A stretch of DNA of 13,062 bases from Ophiocordyceps camponoti-saundersi (nom. inval.). Its lineage: Eukaryota > Ascomycota > Sordariomycetes > Hypocreales > Ophiocordycipitaceae. The notes under the pieces are model-generated. The model was given only the letters and a program-made list of their open reading frames with translations. It did not search any database and was not told where the DNA came from. Of this stretch, positions 1 to 9,299 are shown piece after piece. Each line of letters starts with the position of its first letter. Positions within the stretch are counted from its first letter, which is position 1. The position numbers and the translations under genes were made by a program. The stretch spans positions 1-13,062 of the forward strand of contig PDHQ01000641.1 in assembly GCA_003339415.1 (NCBI GenBank), in the 5' to 3' direction.

Positions 1-830
1 TTATAAGCTATTAATATAGGTGCTAAGATTAGCTTTTCTTTAAGGGAATTAAAAGCTATATTAGCTTCTTCGGTCTATTTAAAAAGTTCTTTTTTAGCTA
101 ATTTTACTACTATTAATATAGGAATAATTATATTAAAAAAGTCTTTAATAAACTTTCTATAATAATTATAGTATCCTATAAATTACTATATATTTTTAAT
201 CGATTTAGGTATAAGCTAGTCCTTTAAAGGTTCTAATTTGCTAGGGTTTATTTTAATATTATAAGGGGTTATAATAGTGCCTAGAAATTTAACTTCTTTA
301 GAAAAAAATTTATATTTCTTAGGATTAATATATAATTCGGCTTTCCGTACGGCTTCTAATACCTTTTTTAAGTAAATTTTATATTCTTCTAAGGTATCTA
401 AAAATATAATAATATCGTCTAAATAAGCCGTAATAAATATATCTAAATAATCTCTTAGAATATAATTTATACGTTTTTAAAAGGTAGCGGGGCTATTATA
501 TAGTCCTAAAGGTAATACTAAGTATTCGTAGCTTCCGTATCTAATTCCGAAAGCTATTTTATATTCGTCTCCTTCCGCTATTTATATTTAGTAATAAGCT
601 AGTTTTAAATCTAACTTAGTAAAATACTATTTCTAGCTTAATCTATCTTTTAGTTTTATAATTAAGGGTATCGGCGTTTTATCTTTAATAGTATCGTTAT
701 TTAATTTTTAATAATCGATTACGGGCCTTAATTTATCTTTTTCTTCGCCCGATTTATTAGTTAAGGTAACGGGAGCTCTATAAGGGCTTTTAGAAGGTCT
801 TATATATCCTTTTTTAATTTATTTTTCTAG
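1..830 (-). other. Reverse transcriptase domain and start of RNase H region, element 1
   Basis: The palm motif YLDD lies at 414-425 on the minus strand with both Asp codons intact. It is preceded by the gypsy block [17 protein letters not shown] (about 540-490) and the fingers motif around DY-stop-KLN. After YLDD come the expected LEEYKIYLKKVLEAVRKAELY and NPKKYKFF segments, then a primer-grip/thumb stretch and, below about 100, the start of the region leading to RNase H (FNSLKEKLILAPIL). Cys, His, Gln and Trp positions are systematically replaced by Tyr or stops. Confidence 0.9.
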
Positions 831-1609
831 ATATTCCTTTAATACTTATAGTTATTTTTCGTTACTATTATAAATTCGTATAAATCGCGGTTCCGAATTA
901 GGCTTTAATTTAATTTCGTAATTTTATAGGCTTCTTTTAGGTAAGGTATTATCCGGGGGTTTTTTAAATATATCTAAGAATTCTTCTAAAATTTCTTTAG
1001 GTATTAATTTATAGCGTTCTAATTTTTCTTTAGAATAAGAAGCTATTTCTTTCTTATAATCTACGCTAGAAATAGTAGCTAATATAGTAATAGTATAAGG
1101 TATTTTACTATAGATTTTATTACTTTTAGCTTTATTATAAGGTTCTTACTTATAATAATTATATTTATTTCTTATAATAAATTTCTAATTATTATTAAAG
1201 AAGTTTTTCCTTTCTTTAATTCCTTTAATCGAACTATTCTCGTTATTCGGGCTTCTTACCTCTTTAAAATTTCTCGAGCTAAATCCTTTATAAAGATTTC
1301 CTAGGGCGTTATTAAACTTAGTATTTTCTTTTCTATTCGTATAATTATAATAAGGTTAACTTTTATTATAACTATTTATATTCGATCGTCTATTCTTATA
1401 GTAATCGTTTTTTATATATTTAGATTACTTATTTTTTACGCTCGACTTACTTCTATTAGTATTTCTAGAAATCTTATAATAAGGCTTCTTACCGTTATTA
1501 TAATTATACTTTCTTAGTTTATTTTTCTTTCTAGAATCCGTTCGATTATTTTTACTAGTATTACTATTAGAAGCACTAGATATTAAATAATTATTTATAA
1601 ATTTAACTT

Positions 1610-1990
1610 AGCCGGTTTTCTAGTTAATTTGCGGATTATATTTATAAAAAAAAGGATAACCTAATATTATATCGTATTCTACTATTTTAAAAATATCGAA
1701 GGTATCGGTAAAAGTATAAGGTCCTATTTTAAATTCGAAGTAATTAGTTTCGTATAAAATTATTCCCTTATTAAACTAAAAATTAAATCTTTCGGCGTTT
1801 TTTACTATACTAAGCGTTTTCTTTTTTAAATAGCTTAAATTTAGACGTTTTACGGCTATAGGTAAAATATAATTACTAGCGGCTCCGCTATCTATAAAAG
1901 TAATTATTTCTTTTCCTTTATATCTTAAAGTAAAGGTTAGTTTAAAAATAGGGATTTTAGTACTATCGGTTTTAATAGTAATAGTATTAA
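1610..1990 (-). other. Retropepsin (aspartic protease) domain of element 1
   Basis: The frame reads a beta-strand-rich start (FKLTFTLRYKGKEIITF) into D-S-G-A-A-S, with the catalytic Asp at 1890-1892 (minus strand). About 75 codons later comes ILGYPFFYKYNPQINWKTG, corresponding to the ILG-(M/Y)-P-(W/F)-(L/F) end of gypsy proteases; the stop in INxKTG replaces Trp. The active-site triad is intact here, unlike in element 2. In a living copy this enzyme would cleave the Gag-Pol polyprotein. Confidence 0.85.
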
Positions 1991-2065
1991 TACTTTATAA
2001 TTTAGGATAGTTATAATAACGCCTTTCCGTTCCTAAATCCTTACTAAAATCCTTATTCTTATTAG

Positions 2066-4072
2066 TTATACCTCTATTTACCCTTCTTAAATAGAGGCTT
2101 TCCTTTTTCCTTTAAGGTTTTCTTTAAATTCCTTAGGCTATATTAGGAAGTCCTACCTTCCGGGACTATTTTCCTCGGTAGGGGATCCGTTTCCTATAAG
2201 CCCTTTTATTAATAATTTTTTTATAGAGGTAAGCATAGCCTAAATCGTATCTAATTTAATATTAAGAATTCGGGGTCGAAAATTATAGTTATTTCCCTTA
2301 TTTTCCTTAAGAATCCTATAATTAGTTTCCCTATTAAGAAGGAATTCTATTTCTTTAATAAAGAATCTTTCGTCGATAAAGCCGGCTTCCTTATAAAAGG
2401 TCGGTAAGGACGGGTAATAATTAACGTCCTATTTTTCCTATAGGTAAAAATTATAGTCCTTATTATAGCAAAATTACTAGCTAAGATTATAATACGCTTA
2501 CTTATACTTATCGAAGAATTCTTCTAGGTACCTTAAATGCTAAAATAATTCGTTATAAGGAAAGTAGTCGTTATTTTTCTAGTCTTCGAATTCCTTTAGA
2601 ATTAATTCCTTTATTTTAATAAAATGCTATATTTTTTTATCTTCTTCTTTATTATTAGTTTCGATAGTATAAAGATATTCTGCCGTAAGAAGGGGTAATT
2701 CTTCTTTTTCCTTCTTAATTTTATTTTCCGGAATAAGGTTATTTTCTAAGATAGGTTCGTAATTTTCCCTTATTCCGTTAAGGTTATTAATATAGTTATT
2801 AAAACTAAGGGTAGAAATCGAGTTTTCCGAAGGGCTATATAAGCTAGGTAAGTTAGAATAGTAAGGAATTCCTTAAATTCCTTCTTTTCTATTTTTAAAC
2901 TATTCTTCCGTAACCTACTTATATATTTTAAAAAGGTTATTTTTACCCGGCGGGTAAAATTCTCCTCCGGAATCGAATTCCGTACTAGCTTCTAAAAGGC
3001 TTATAAGCTCTAGAGGCTTCTTCGTATTCTTAACCGTATTCTAGCCGTCTAGGAATAGCGTATCGGCTATAAGTTCCGGGTTATATTGCCGTCTTAGTTC
3101 TTCTCGGAATTCGTATTCCTCTTAGTTTAAGTTATCTTTTTTCGTTAGCAGTTTAAATTTCGTACTATAAATAGCACTCCGTTCCTTCCTATTTAGGCTT
3201 AGCGTATTATAATTAGTAGCTAGGTAGGAAGAAATAACGTTAATTATCTTACTATTCGTAGAAGAGGTTTTTCCTATTCCTTTTCCTTTTCCTTATTTTT
3301 TAAAGTAGTTTTTTAAAATATAGCCTTCTTTATTATAGAAGAAGCAGATAATAGGCTTCGAGGATACTATATCTAAATCTATAAGGTCTCCTCGGTTAGC
3401 GTAATTTTTCTTATATTTTTTATTTCCTTTATTAATATAAGAAGAGGTATTTTTACTTTCTTATTTTTGCTACTTTCTTTCGAAGAGTTAATCGTTAATT
3501 TTAATAGTAGAAGCTATATAAGTAGATAATTCTTTAGGCCGGTCTTACTTATATAGTTCGTTTTTAACTTCTTCTTTTAGTCCTTCGTAAAAAATAGCTA
3601 TAAGGGCTTCGTCTTCCTAATCTAACTTACTAGTTATTTATCTAAATTTAGTAGCGTAGCTAGAAGTAGCCCCTTTTTGCCGTAAGGTTTATAATTTATA
3701 CTTTATAGTTCTTACTTCGTTTTGCTAGCCGAAAACTTCCCGTAGTTTTTCTTTAAATTAATCGAAGCTAGCAAAAATAAGCTCCGTTTCTTCTTCTCGA
3801 TTATCCGTAAGTCCTAAATAATTCCTTAATATAAGTTTAAACTAGTCTAAAGCTATACTTTTTAAGTAAGTAGAAGTATAAATTACCTTTATAAGTTTAT
3901 TATAAAAGGCGGAAAAATAAAGCCTAAAATAAGCTTTAATATTAGTTAAGAACGCTTATAAATCGTTATCTTTCCCGCTATAATACTTAGGTTTCGGGAC
4001 CTTACTAATATTTATAATAGGTCTAGGATTAGTAGTAGTATAAGGGGGTATAGGGGAGGTTATATTAGATAT
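2066..4072 (-). pseudogene. gag: Ty3/gypsy gag, RIP-inactivated, with long C-terminal extension
   Basis: The likely start is ATA at 4070-4072 (an ATG mutated to ATA), followed by SNITSPIPPYTTTNPRP, a Thr/Pro-rich N-terminus. About 3990-3480 encodes a retrotransposon-gag capsid-type domain: YYSGKDNDL-stop-AFLTNIKAYF, then a helical region with FASFD and FKEKLREVFG, then YATKFR, and EALIAIFYEGLKEEVKNEL. A zinc knuckle lies at about 3305-3346. The frame then continues without any indel I could find for roughly 410 more codons, Glu/Lys/Asn-rich, to a TAA at 2066-2068 that could be the true stop. Total length is about 669 codons, long for a gypsy gag. The next frame, pol, lies at -1. Stops are at Gln and Trp positions. 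The identity as gag is secure; the role of the extension is unknown. Confidence 0.88.
3305..3346 (-). other. Remnant CCHC zinc knuckle of element 1 gag
   Basis: The minus strand reads C-F-F-Y-N-K-E-G-Y-I-L-K-N-Y, which matches the spacing C-x2-C-x4-H-x4-C exactly. The first Cys survives (TGC) and the other three ligands have become Tyr, each explicable by TG to TA (Cys) or CA to TA (His). In a functional copy this nucleocapsid motif would bind the element's RNA. Spacing, position after the capsid domain and the Lys-rich surroundings make this a confident call. Confidence 0.88.
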
Positions 4073-4173
4073 ATTATATACTACTAAGTAGCGCCGCTTA
4101 TTTCCTAATTAGGAAAGAAAAAAGTGGATTTTTACCTTTTATTTCCGTGGAGATATATATAATTAAAAAAGTA

Positions 4174-4200
4174 CTATTTTTCTATTTTTCTATTTTTCTA
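4174..4200. repeat. Short tandem repeat, 8-bp unit CTATTTTT
   Basis: Three perfect copies of CTATTTTT run from 4174 to 4197 and are followed by a partial copy (CTA). On the minus strand, the sense strand of element 1, this is a purine-rich (AAAAATAG) run in the gag leader. Function unknown. Confidence 0.9.
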
Positions 4201-4528
4201 GGAAAGGAATTCTTTAGCATACTCTCTTCTTATTCTTCGTACCTATAAGGTAGTTATAGTAGTAAAGAAGCTTTTAACGTGTTATAGATCGTACCCGTAA
4301 TTACCTAATCTTACCCGTAGCCTTTAATCTAAGCTTCTAAAAATACAGAGAGATAAGGGGTAATAAGAAGGTAAAGGGCTTTACTTATTTTAACTAGGTA
4401 GTAGGTAGCTAAAATAGGAAATTTACTAAGTATAAATAAGTAAGAATTTCCTAAATAGGAATATCTTATAAGGTAAGGGAAGGTAATAGAGAGTAGGCTT
4501 TTATAGTGCTAATTATTTAGATTAAAAG

Positions 4529-4599
4529 CTTAGAGAAGAAGGAAAGGAAAGACCCTTTAAGGGAAGGAAGCCTTCCTTTTATAGTTTTCCTTCTCTAAG
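4529..4599. repeat. Inverted repeat with purine/pyrimidine arms
   Basis: CTTAGAGAAG at 4529-4538 is the exact reverse complement of CTTCTCTAAG at 4590-4599. The arms extend imperfectly inward with AAGGAAA/TTTCC, and the loop holds further small palindromic parts (CCCTTTAAGGG and GGAAGGAAGCCTTCC). It could form a hairpin in an LTR transcript, such as a terminator or packaging structure, but this is inference. Confidence 0.7.
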
Positions 4600-4669
4600 A
4601 AACTATCTAATTATATAAGCTAGCTAGAAAGCTATAGAATACCGTAGAAGCTTTATATTATAAATATAC

Positions 4670-4713
4670 TAGCGAATAGAATAGCTTTATCTTATTCTAT
4701 TTACTTTTATCGC
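4670..4713. repeat. Direct repeat copy 1 (about 44 bp, with internal palindrome)
   Basis: The copy begins TAGCGAATAGAATAGCTTTA and is repeated at 4782-4826 with a few differences; the copies are 112 bp apart. Inside, GAATAG... and ...CTATTC form a palindrome around AGCTTTAT, so each copy is also a small hairpin. Paired repeats of this kind are common in LTR U3 regions, where they can act as enhancer-like elements. That reading is inference here. Confidence 0.85.
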
Positions 4714-4781
4714 ATTCTTTTACTTTGAAATTAAATTCCTACTTTAAAATTAACTTTTAATTTTAAATCTACTATATTCCT

Positions 4782-4826
4782 TAGCGAATAGAATAGCTTT
4801 ATTCTATTCTATTTGCTTCTATTAGC
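4782..4826. repeat. Direct repeat copy 2 (about 44 bp)
   Basis: Second copy of the 4670-4713 repeat. It shares the first 20 bases (TAGCGAATAGAATAGCTTTA) exactly, then diverges slightly (ATTCTATTCTATTTGCTTCT versus TCTTATTCTATTTACTTTTA). The TTTGCTTC versus TTTACTTT difference fits a TG to TA event in copy 1, with the TGC form preserved in copy 2. Confidence 0.85.
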
Positions 4827-4966
4827 TTCTAAGTTAATAATAAATTATAATAGATAATTCTTTATTTATAATAGCTAATATTTCTTTCCGTTTTTAACCG
4901 TCTTTAACCGTTCTTCTTATCCTAGGAATTTTATTCGTTATTTTTATCTTTATTATCTTATCTTAT

Positions 4967-5016
4967 TATCTAGTATTTAACCTTCCGAGGTTTAGCCGTA
5001 ATTTAAATACTAGATA
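4967..5016. repeat. 14-bp perfect inverted repeat
   Basis: TATCTAGTATTTAA (4967-4980) pairs perfectly with TTAAATACTAGATA (5003-5016) across a 22-base loop that contains CCGAGG. The core CTAGTATTT recurs at 5017 and 5105 with small changes. This is the strongest candidate for a structural boundary between the two divergent elements, such as an LTR edge, but no CA/TG terminus or target-site duplication could be confirmed. Confidence 0.8.
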
Positions 5017-5228
5017 CTAGTATTTTTACTTAATTATATAAAATATATTATTAAGCTATTTATATAATAAATATTACTTATATAATAAGAATAGTACTTC
5101 TTAACTAGTATTTATATCTTAGATTATTATAAGTAGCACTTATAGCCTCTAACTCTGCTAAGATATCCCTTACTAAATATACTTCTTAGTAGGATACTTA
5201 TAGAATAATACTATCTATAATACCTACT

Positions 5229-7390
5229 ATAGCGAGACCTAACTATTAGAATAAACTTAATAAAGTTAGTTAAGGTTAAGGTTAAGGATAAGGTAACTCT
5301 AGGCCTCCTAAGATAACGGGATACTAGGTATCTAAGTAGGTAGGTTTTACTATAATAGGTTATAACGCTAAGAATTTATTAAATATCTATATTAATAGTA
5401 CCCTATCTCTTCCTTAAGATTAACCTATATATATTTAGTATAAGGAAGCGGACTATAAGGTATTAAATTATCCTATTCTATTCTATAAAGGCTTATAAGC
5501 TTAGGAGAAAGATATCCTTAAGGGGCTTATCTTTAGTAAGTCTACTAATATTCTAAGTATTAAGGGTCTAGCTATCCCTTTACTAGCGCTAATATAATAG
5601 ATTTTAATATACTAAGTTAATATTAGGTTTAATAATTACCTAAAACGATCCTTAACCTAAGAACTAATCTAATAGCTATATAATATACTAAGTAAGTTAA
5701 CGGGTAATTTATCTAGCTAAATTTACTTAAATATAGTCTTATTAGAGTTAAGCTTAGACCGGGGAAATACTACTTCTATTACCTAAGTAACCCTTATTAC
5801 TATAATAGATAAGTTAAATCTAAAGGAAAGTCTAGTAGATAAGTTAAACTAGATTATACTAATAAAGAACGATAAGGTTAAACTTAATAAGATTATCTAA
5901 AAGGCACTTATAGTAATTATTATAATAGTAGGCCTAAATAACCGTTATCCTATTAAGCGCTAATTTTTACGCTTAGATACTATTAAAGAGACTTTTAGAT
6001 TAGCTTTAAATCCTAAGGCTATACTCCGTTATAAGAAACTAGCTAAGGTTATAAAGGACCTAGGTATAGGACTTTTTAATAAGCTATATATATCTTAATA
6101 AGCTCTAAGAAGATTAGTAAAGATATAAGCTAGAGATAATATAGGTAGTATTAATTAAGTTAAGCTAATAAAACGCTTTATTATACTAATTAACTTAGTT
6201 AACTTTTAGTAAGTAAGTCTAGAGGGCGCTAAGTAATTCCGATACCTATTATTATATAAGTAATAAGCTCTAACTAAGATAAAGAAAGGAAAAGGTAAAG
6301 CTAAAGCTAAACTTAAAGCTAAGGTAACGATAGTAAATAGTAATATTATTAGATTTAACCGATTTATAGTAAATACTAAATTATAGTAAGAGAACTTTAC
6401 TAGGTAGTTTAGAGTCCTATATATTATTATATTTAATAAACTAAATAAGCGTATATCCCTTAAGCTATCCCTTATTATTACTTTAGCTAATTAAGGATTT
6501 TAGGTAAACTTTCTTAACCTTAATTTTATTTATAGATATAATATTAAGACTAGGCCCCTAAGTAATATAAGGTTCTAAGGGTTACTTATAATAACTACTA
6601 ATACGGGAAGGTAGCTAATTTAAAATTTTACTATTTTTTAAGTTTTTATATAAGGTATCGATAAGGAAGTTTAGGCTATTATTAAGCTTAAAAATAAGTT
6701 TATAGCTTTAGATAATATCCCTATTATCTTAGGACTCTTATAATTATTCGATATTAAAGCTATTATTAATATATAAGAGGGTATTATTAAGATCGGTAAG
6801 ACTTCTAAGGGGGATAAACTAATTATATTAAAAGGCCTAGTTATAGCTTTTACTAACTAGTAGAAGATTATACTCGCCCTTAATACGCTACCTTTATTAA
6901 AGAAGTTTATTAGAATACTTTTAGATTCTTCCTTATTTTTAGGAGAGGATATAAACTTAAATATAAATAGCTTTAATACTAATTATATATCTAATATAAA
7001 ATCTTTAAATTAGAGTATTAATAATAACTTAGGTAAGTTACTAAATTATATCTATAAAAGGCTTATATCTTTATATTATCTTTTAAATATTTTTATTTTA
7101 ACCTAGTTACCCCTCTAATCTATTACGTACCTTAACTAATAAGGAGAGATAATATAAGTATTAAAGCTAAGTTTTAAGATTATTTTATACTAGCTTTATT
7201 TTATTCTAAATAGCTACTATCTAAGCTTCTTATAATCGAGAGAGCGGTAGCTAGCTTAGAGGTTACCTCTAATACTAAGTAATATTAGAGGCTAGACGGA
7301 TAGTATTAGCTAGGTCCCTAAGTAACGGAACCCCCGGTATCCCTATTCCTAATATAGAGAAGAGTTTAGCAGCGAAATATTAACTAAACT
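5229..7390 (+). pseudogene. gag: Gag plus protease frame of element 2, RIP-inactivated
   Basis: The frame with codon starts divisible by 3 can be followed from ATA (a former ATG) at 5229-5231, reading x-A-R-P-N-Y-x-N-K-L-N, to about 7390. A short Gln-Gly run is encoded at 5271-5294 as TAA-GGT repeats. Next comes a helical gag-like region (for example YNAKNLLNIYINSTLSL, EKDILKGLIFSKSTNILSIK), then a Lys/Ala-rich patch GKGKAKAKLKAK near 6288-6324 that may be the RNA-binding part. No CCHC knuckle is recognisable. A retropepsin-like stretch follows (about 6470-6790) in the same frame, ending IILGLx-x-LFDIKAIINI. After it about 190 codons of unrecognised sequence lead to a frame change near 7390. 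The gag assignment rests mainly on position and composition; the protease is better supported. Confidence 0.75.
6470..6790 (+). other. Retropepsin-like domain of element 2 with mutated active site
   Basis: At 6483-6515 the frame reads L-A-N-stop-G-F-stop-V-N-F-L, which fits the D-x-G-A-x-x-N-F-I active-site block of fungal gypsy proteases, with the catalytic Asp codon now AAT (6489-6491). The change GCTGAT to GCTAAT is a TG to TA event, hence typical RIP. About 78 codons later IILGL-x-x-LFDIKAIINI (about 6722-6775) corresponds to the (I/L)LG(M/L)PWL end of the domain. This copy would be catalytically dead even without the stops. Confidence 0.65.
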
Positions 7391-8479
7391 ATTAATAAAG
7401 ACTTAGTTATAAAATAGTTCGATTTATACGGTATTACGCTTAGACCCCTAGTTTTAGGATACTTAAGGGAGGAGATTATATATATATTTTATATATATTA
7501 TAACCTTAAGGGTTAAAATACGAGGGATATATTACTAATAAACCTTTTCCTATATTACTTAAGGATTATACTTAAGATAAAACTATAATACTATAGTTAA
7601 AAGAGAAAATAGAATATTTTATAGCGGTATTAGATAGAGAAAATTATTTATAAGAATATTAACTCTAAGATCTATAAGTATATAGTAATAGCTAACGGTA
7701 AACTAAGCTAGTAATTAGCTAAACTTATTATAGTTATTAAAGATAAATCTAATCCCTAAGCTAAGTAGAAGCTAACGATAAATTATTATAACGTAAATAA
7801 AAACTTACTAAGTATTATAATTCCCGTATTATTAAAACTTTATAACTAACTTTTAAACCTTAAGATTAGTTTATTTAGTATATTTAATTTAAAATATAGC
7901 TACTAAGCTATACTTATAGCCCCTAAGCTCCGTTATATTCTAGTATTCTAAATTCTAAGTTTTTCTTAATTATAACTAATAAGACTTTTATAAGAAACCT
8001 AATTAGTAGCTTATAACTTTACTAAAATAATAAAGTTAGCTTTTAAAGCTATACTTAAACCCCTACTTAAGTTATCGCTATTAGTAATACTTTTAGAAAG
8101 TAATTATATCGTACTTTTAGATAATTATATCGACGATATCTTTACTAAGCATATAAGCTTCGAGGAGTAGTAGTAGTTTATTAAGGATTACTTCCTACCG
8201 CGATTATTATAAGCTCTCCTCCGGTTAAGTTTTAAGAAAGTTTTCCTAGGAATAATAAATATCCTCGCTATTAGATAGGTATACTATATAGGAGGTTAGA
8301 TTATAATAAAGCTTAGCTAGCTATAGAAGATTAAGGACTAGCTTATACTAGTAAACTAGTAATAGGTTTAAGCTTTCTTAAGGGCTATAAGCTTATATCG
8401 AAGATAAATTACTAACTATACGAAGCTCTCTAAACCTCTAACTAAACTTACTAGGAATATACTCTTTATTTAAAGCCTA

Positions 8480-8960
8480 TATAAAGCCCTCTTTTTTACG
8501 ATCTTAAAATCTATAGCTAAAGCTATAATAATAATATATAGCCCTAAGCTTAATAAGCCGGTATAGGTTTATATTAACGTATTAAAATATAGCGTAAGCT
8601 ATATTATATTATAAGAAAGAGATAAGGTTAAGGTACTTATTCTTTATAATTCCTTCTTACTTATAAAAACCTAGCGGAATTATAGGACATATAAGAGGGA
8701 ATTTTATACTATTATCGAGTTTTGCTAATAATATAAGCACTTTTTTTATACTATTTAGCTATTAGTAATCTTTACTAACTACTTACTTTTAACTTAGTTC
8801 CTAAGAGTAAAAGGATATAAGGGTATTTATACTAAGTAAGTAATAGAGCTAAGGTAGCTTAATATTATCTTTAAATATATTTCTAAAGATAGAAATACTA
8901 TAGTAGACGGCTTATTACGAACTTTATTCCTATTTAATAATTATAATATTTTAAATATTA
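8480..8960 (+). other. RNase H domain of element 2
   Basis: The sequence reads V-stop-V-Y-I-N-V-L-K-Y-S-V-S-Y-I-I-L at about 8561-8611, where gypsy RNase H has VYxDAS...GVG. The first catalytic Asp codon is AAC (8576-8578) and sits after ATT, so ATTGAC to ATTAAC is a standard TG to TA event. Further on come RNYRTYKREFY (about 8675-8710), FTNY-L-LT (about 8770) and the closing DGLLRTLF (about 8905), matching TYKRE, TDHKPLT and DGLSR signatures. In an active copy this would degrade the RNA of the RNA-DNA hybrid. Confidence 0.85.
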
Positions 8961-9299
8961 TAGATTTCGGCTACTTTAACTTAGGTAAAGGCCTATAAAA
9001 ATAGAAAGATAGAAAAACTAGATTTAAGGAATTACTTAAGCACCTAAAAGGTAATAAGATTAAAATACTACCGGTAGATAAGTTTAGATAAGCCTTACCT
9101 AAGCTATTTTAACTATAATAGGATACCTTTAAATTATTATAATAGTAAATAAGATAGAAGTTACTTAAGGAACTTATACTAATAATAATTATTCTAAGAT
9201 AGCCTAATACTTTTATATCTTTAGCTAGATTTGCTTAAAATGCCTAGTATAGGGAGCTAGTTAGATAGCTAACTAAGGGAAGATTAACTAATCTTCGGG

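Larger units (their letters stand above)
1..2099 (-). pseudogene. pol: Ty3/gypsy pol (protease - reverse transcriptase), RIP-inactivated, cut by window start
   Basis: The minus-strand frame with codon starts at coordinates of the form 3n+2 reads pol. Near 1890 it reads FIDSGAAS, a retropepsin active site, and near 1660 ILGYPFF, the C-terminal flap-side signature. After a linker, 990-930 reads EEFLDIF...LPKR, the usual lead-in to gypsy reverse transcriptase. RT motifs follow: PVIDY-stop-KLN (about 735-705), [20 protein letters not shown] (about 560-500) and TAYLDDIIIF (about 430-400). FMGYYNYYRKFIKDF (180-136) is the thumb/connection region. Stops replace Gln and Trp codons, including one in the DYRKLN-type motif. 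The frame is displaced by -1 relative to gag, as expected for translational recoding, though an indel cannot be excluded. RNase H is truncated and integrase is absent because of the window edge. Confidence 0.92.
1..4072 (-). mobile_element. Degenerate Ty3/gypsy LTR retrotransposon, element 1 (partial)
   Basis: On the minus strand the order is gag, zinc knuckle, aspartic protease, reverse transcriptase and the start of the RNase H region. This is the Ty3/gypsy pol order as far as the window allows; integrase would lie to the left, outside. Gag and pol are in different frames. The upstream LTR and primer-binding site should lie above 4072, within the spacer that ends at 5228, but could not be delimited because the other LTR is not in the window. 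Nothing in it can be expressed as protein because of dozens of in-frame stops. Confidence 0.92.
4073..5228. other. Non-coding spacer between two divergent retroelements; probable LTR/leader remnants
   Basis: Gag of element 1 starts leftward at 4072 and gag of element 2 starts rightward at 5229, so this 1.15-kb stretch should contain the leader, primer-binding site and 5' LTR of one or both elements. No coding frame can be followed in it. It contains purine-rich stretches (4340-4580), repeats annotated separately, and a strongly AT-rich part (5017-5115). No LTR ends or target-site duplications could be fixed, because no second copy of this sequence is visible in the window. A few CA/TG sites outside the GCA context survive (for example near 4125, 4148, 4270, 4346 and 4726), so mutation looks slightly lighter than in the coding parts. 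Confidence 0.6.

Noticed and set aside
4262..4330. Possible tRNA T-arm or primer-binding site around GTTATAGATCGTACCCG
   Set aside because: It has a vague resemblance to the 3' part of a tRNA, but no cloverleaf, acceptor stem or clean TGG start could be formed. A primer-binding site is expected somewhere here for element 1 but cannot be fixed.
4073..5228. A host gene between the two elements
   Set aside because: No frame on either strand shows coherent protein-like sequence; short open stretches are compositional.
5265..5290. Telomere-like run of GTTAAG/TTAAGG units
   Set aside because: It lies inside the gag frame of element 2 and is explained by repeated Gln-Gly codons (CAA-GGT turned into TAA-GGT). 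Only three to four units are present, and the sequence is not TTAGGG.
7479..7500. TA-rich run as origin or TATA promoter
   Set aside because: It lies inside the pol frame of element 2 and fits codons there (Tyr, Ile and Phe) after CA/TG loss; it does not need a regulatory explanation.
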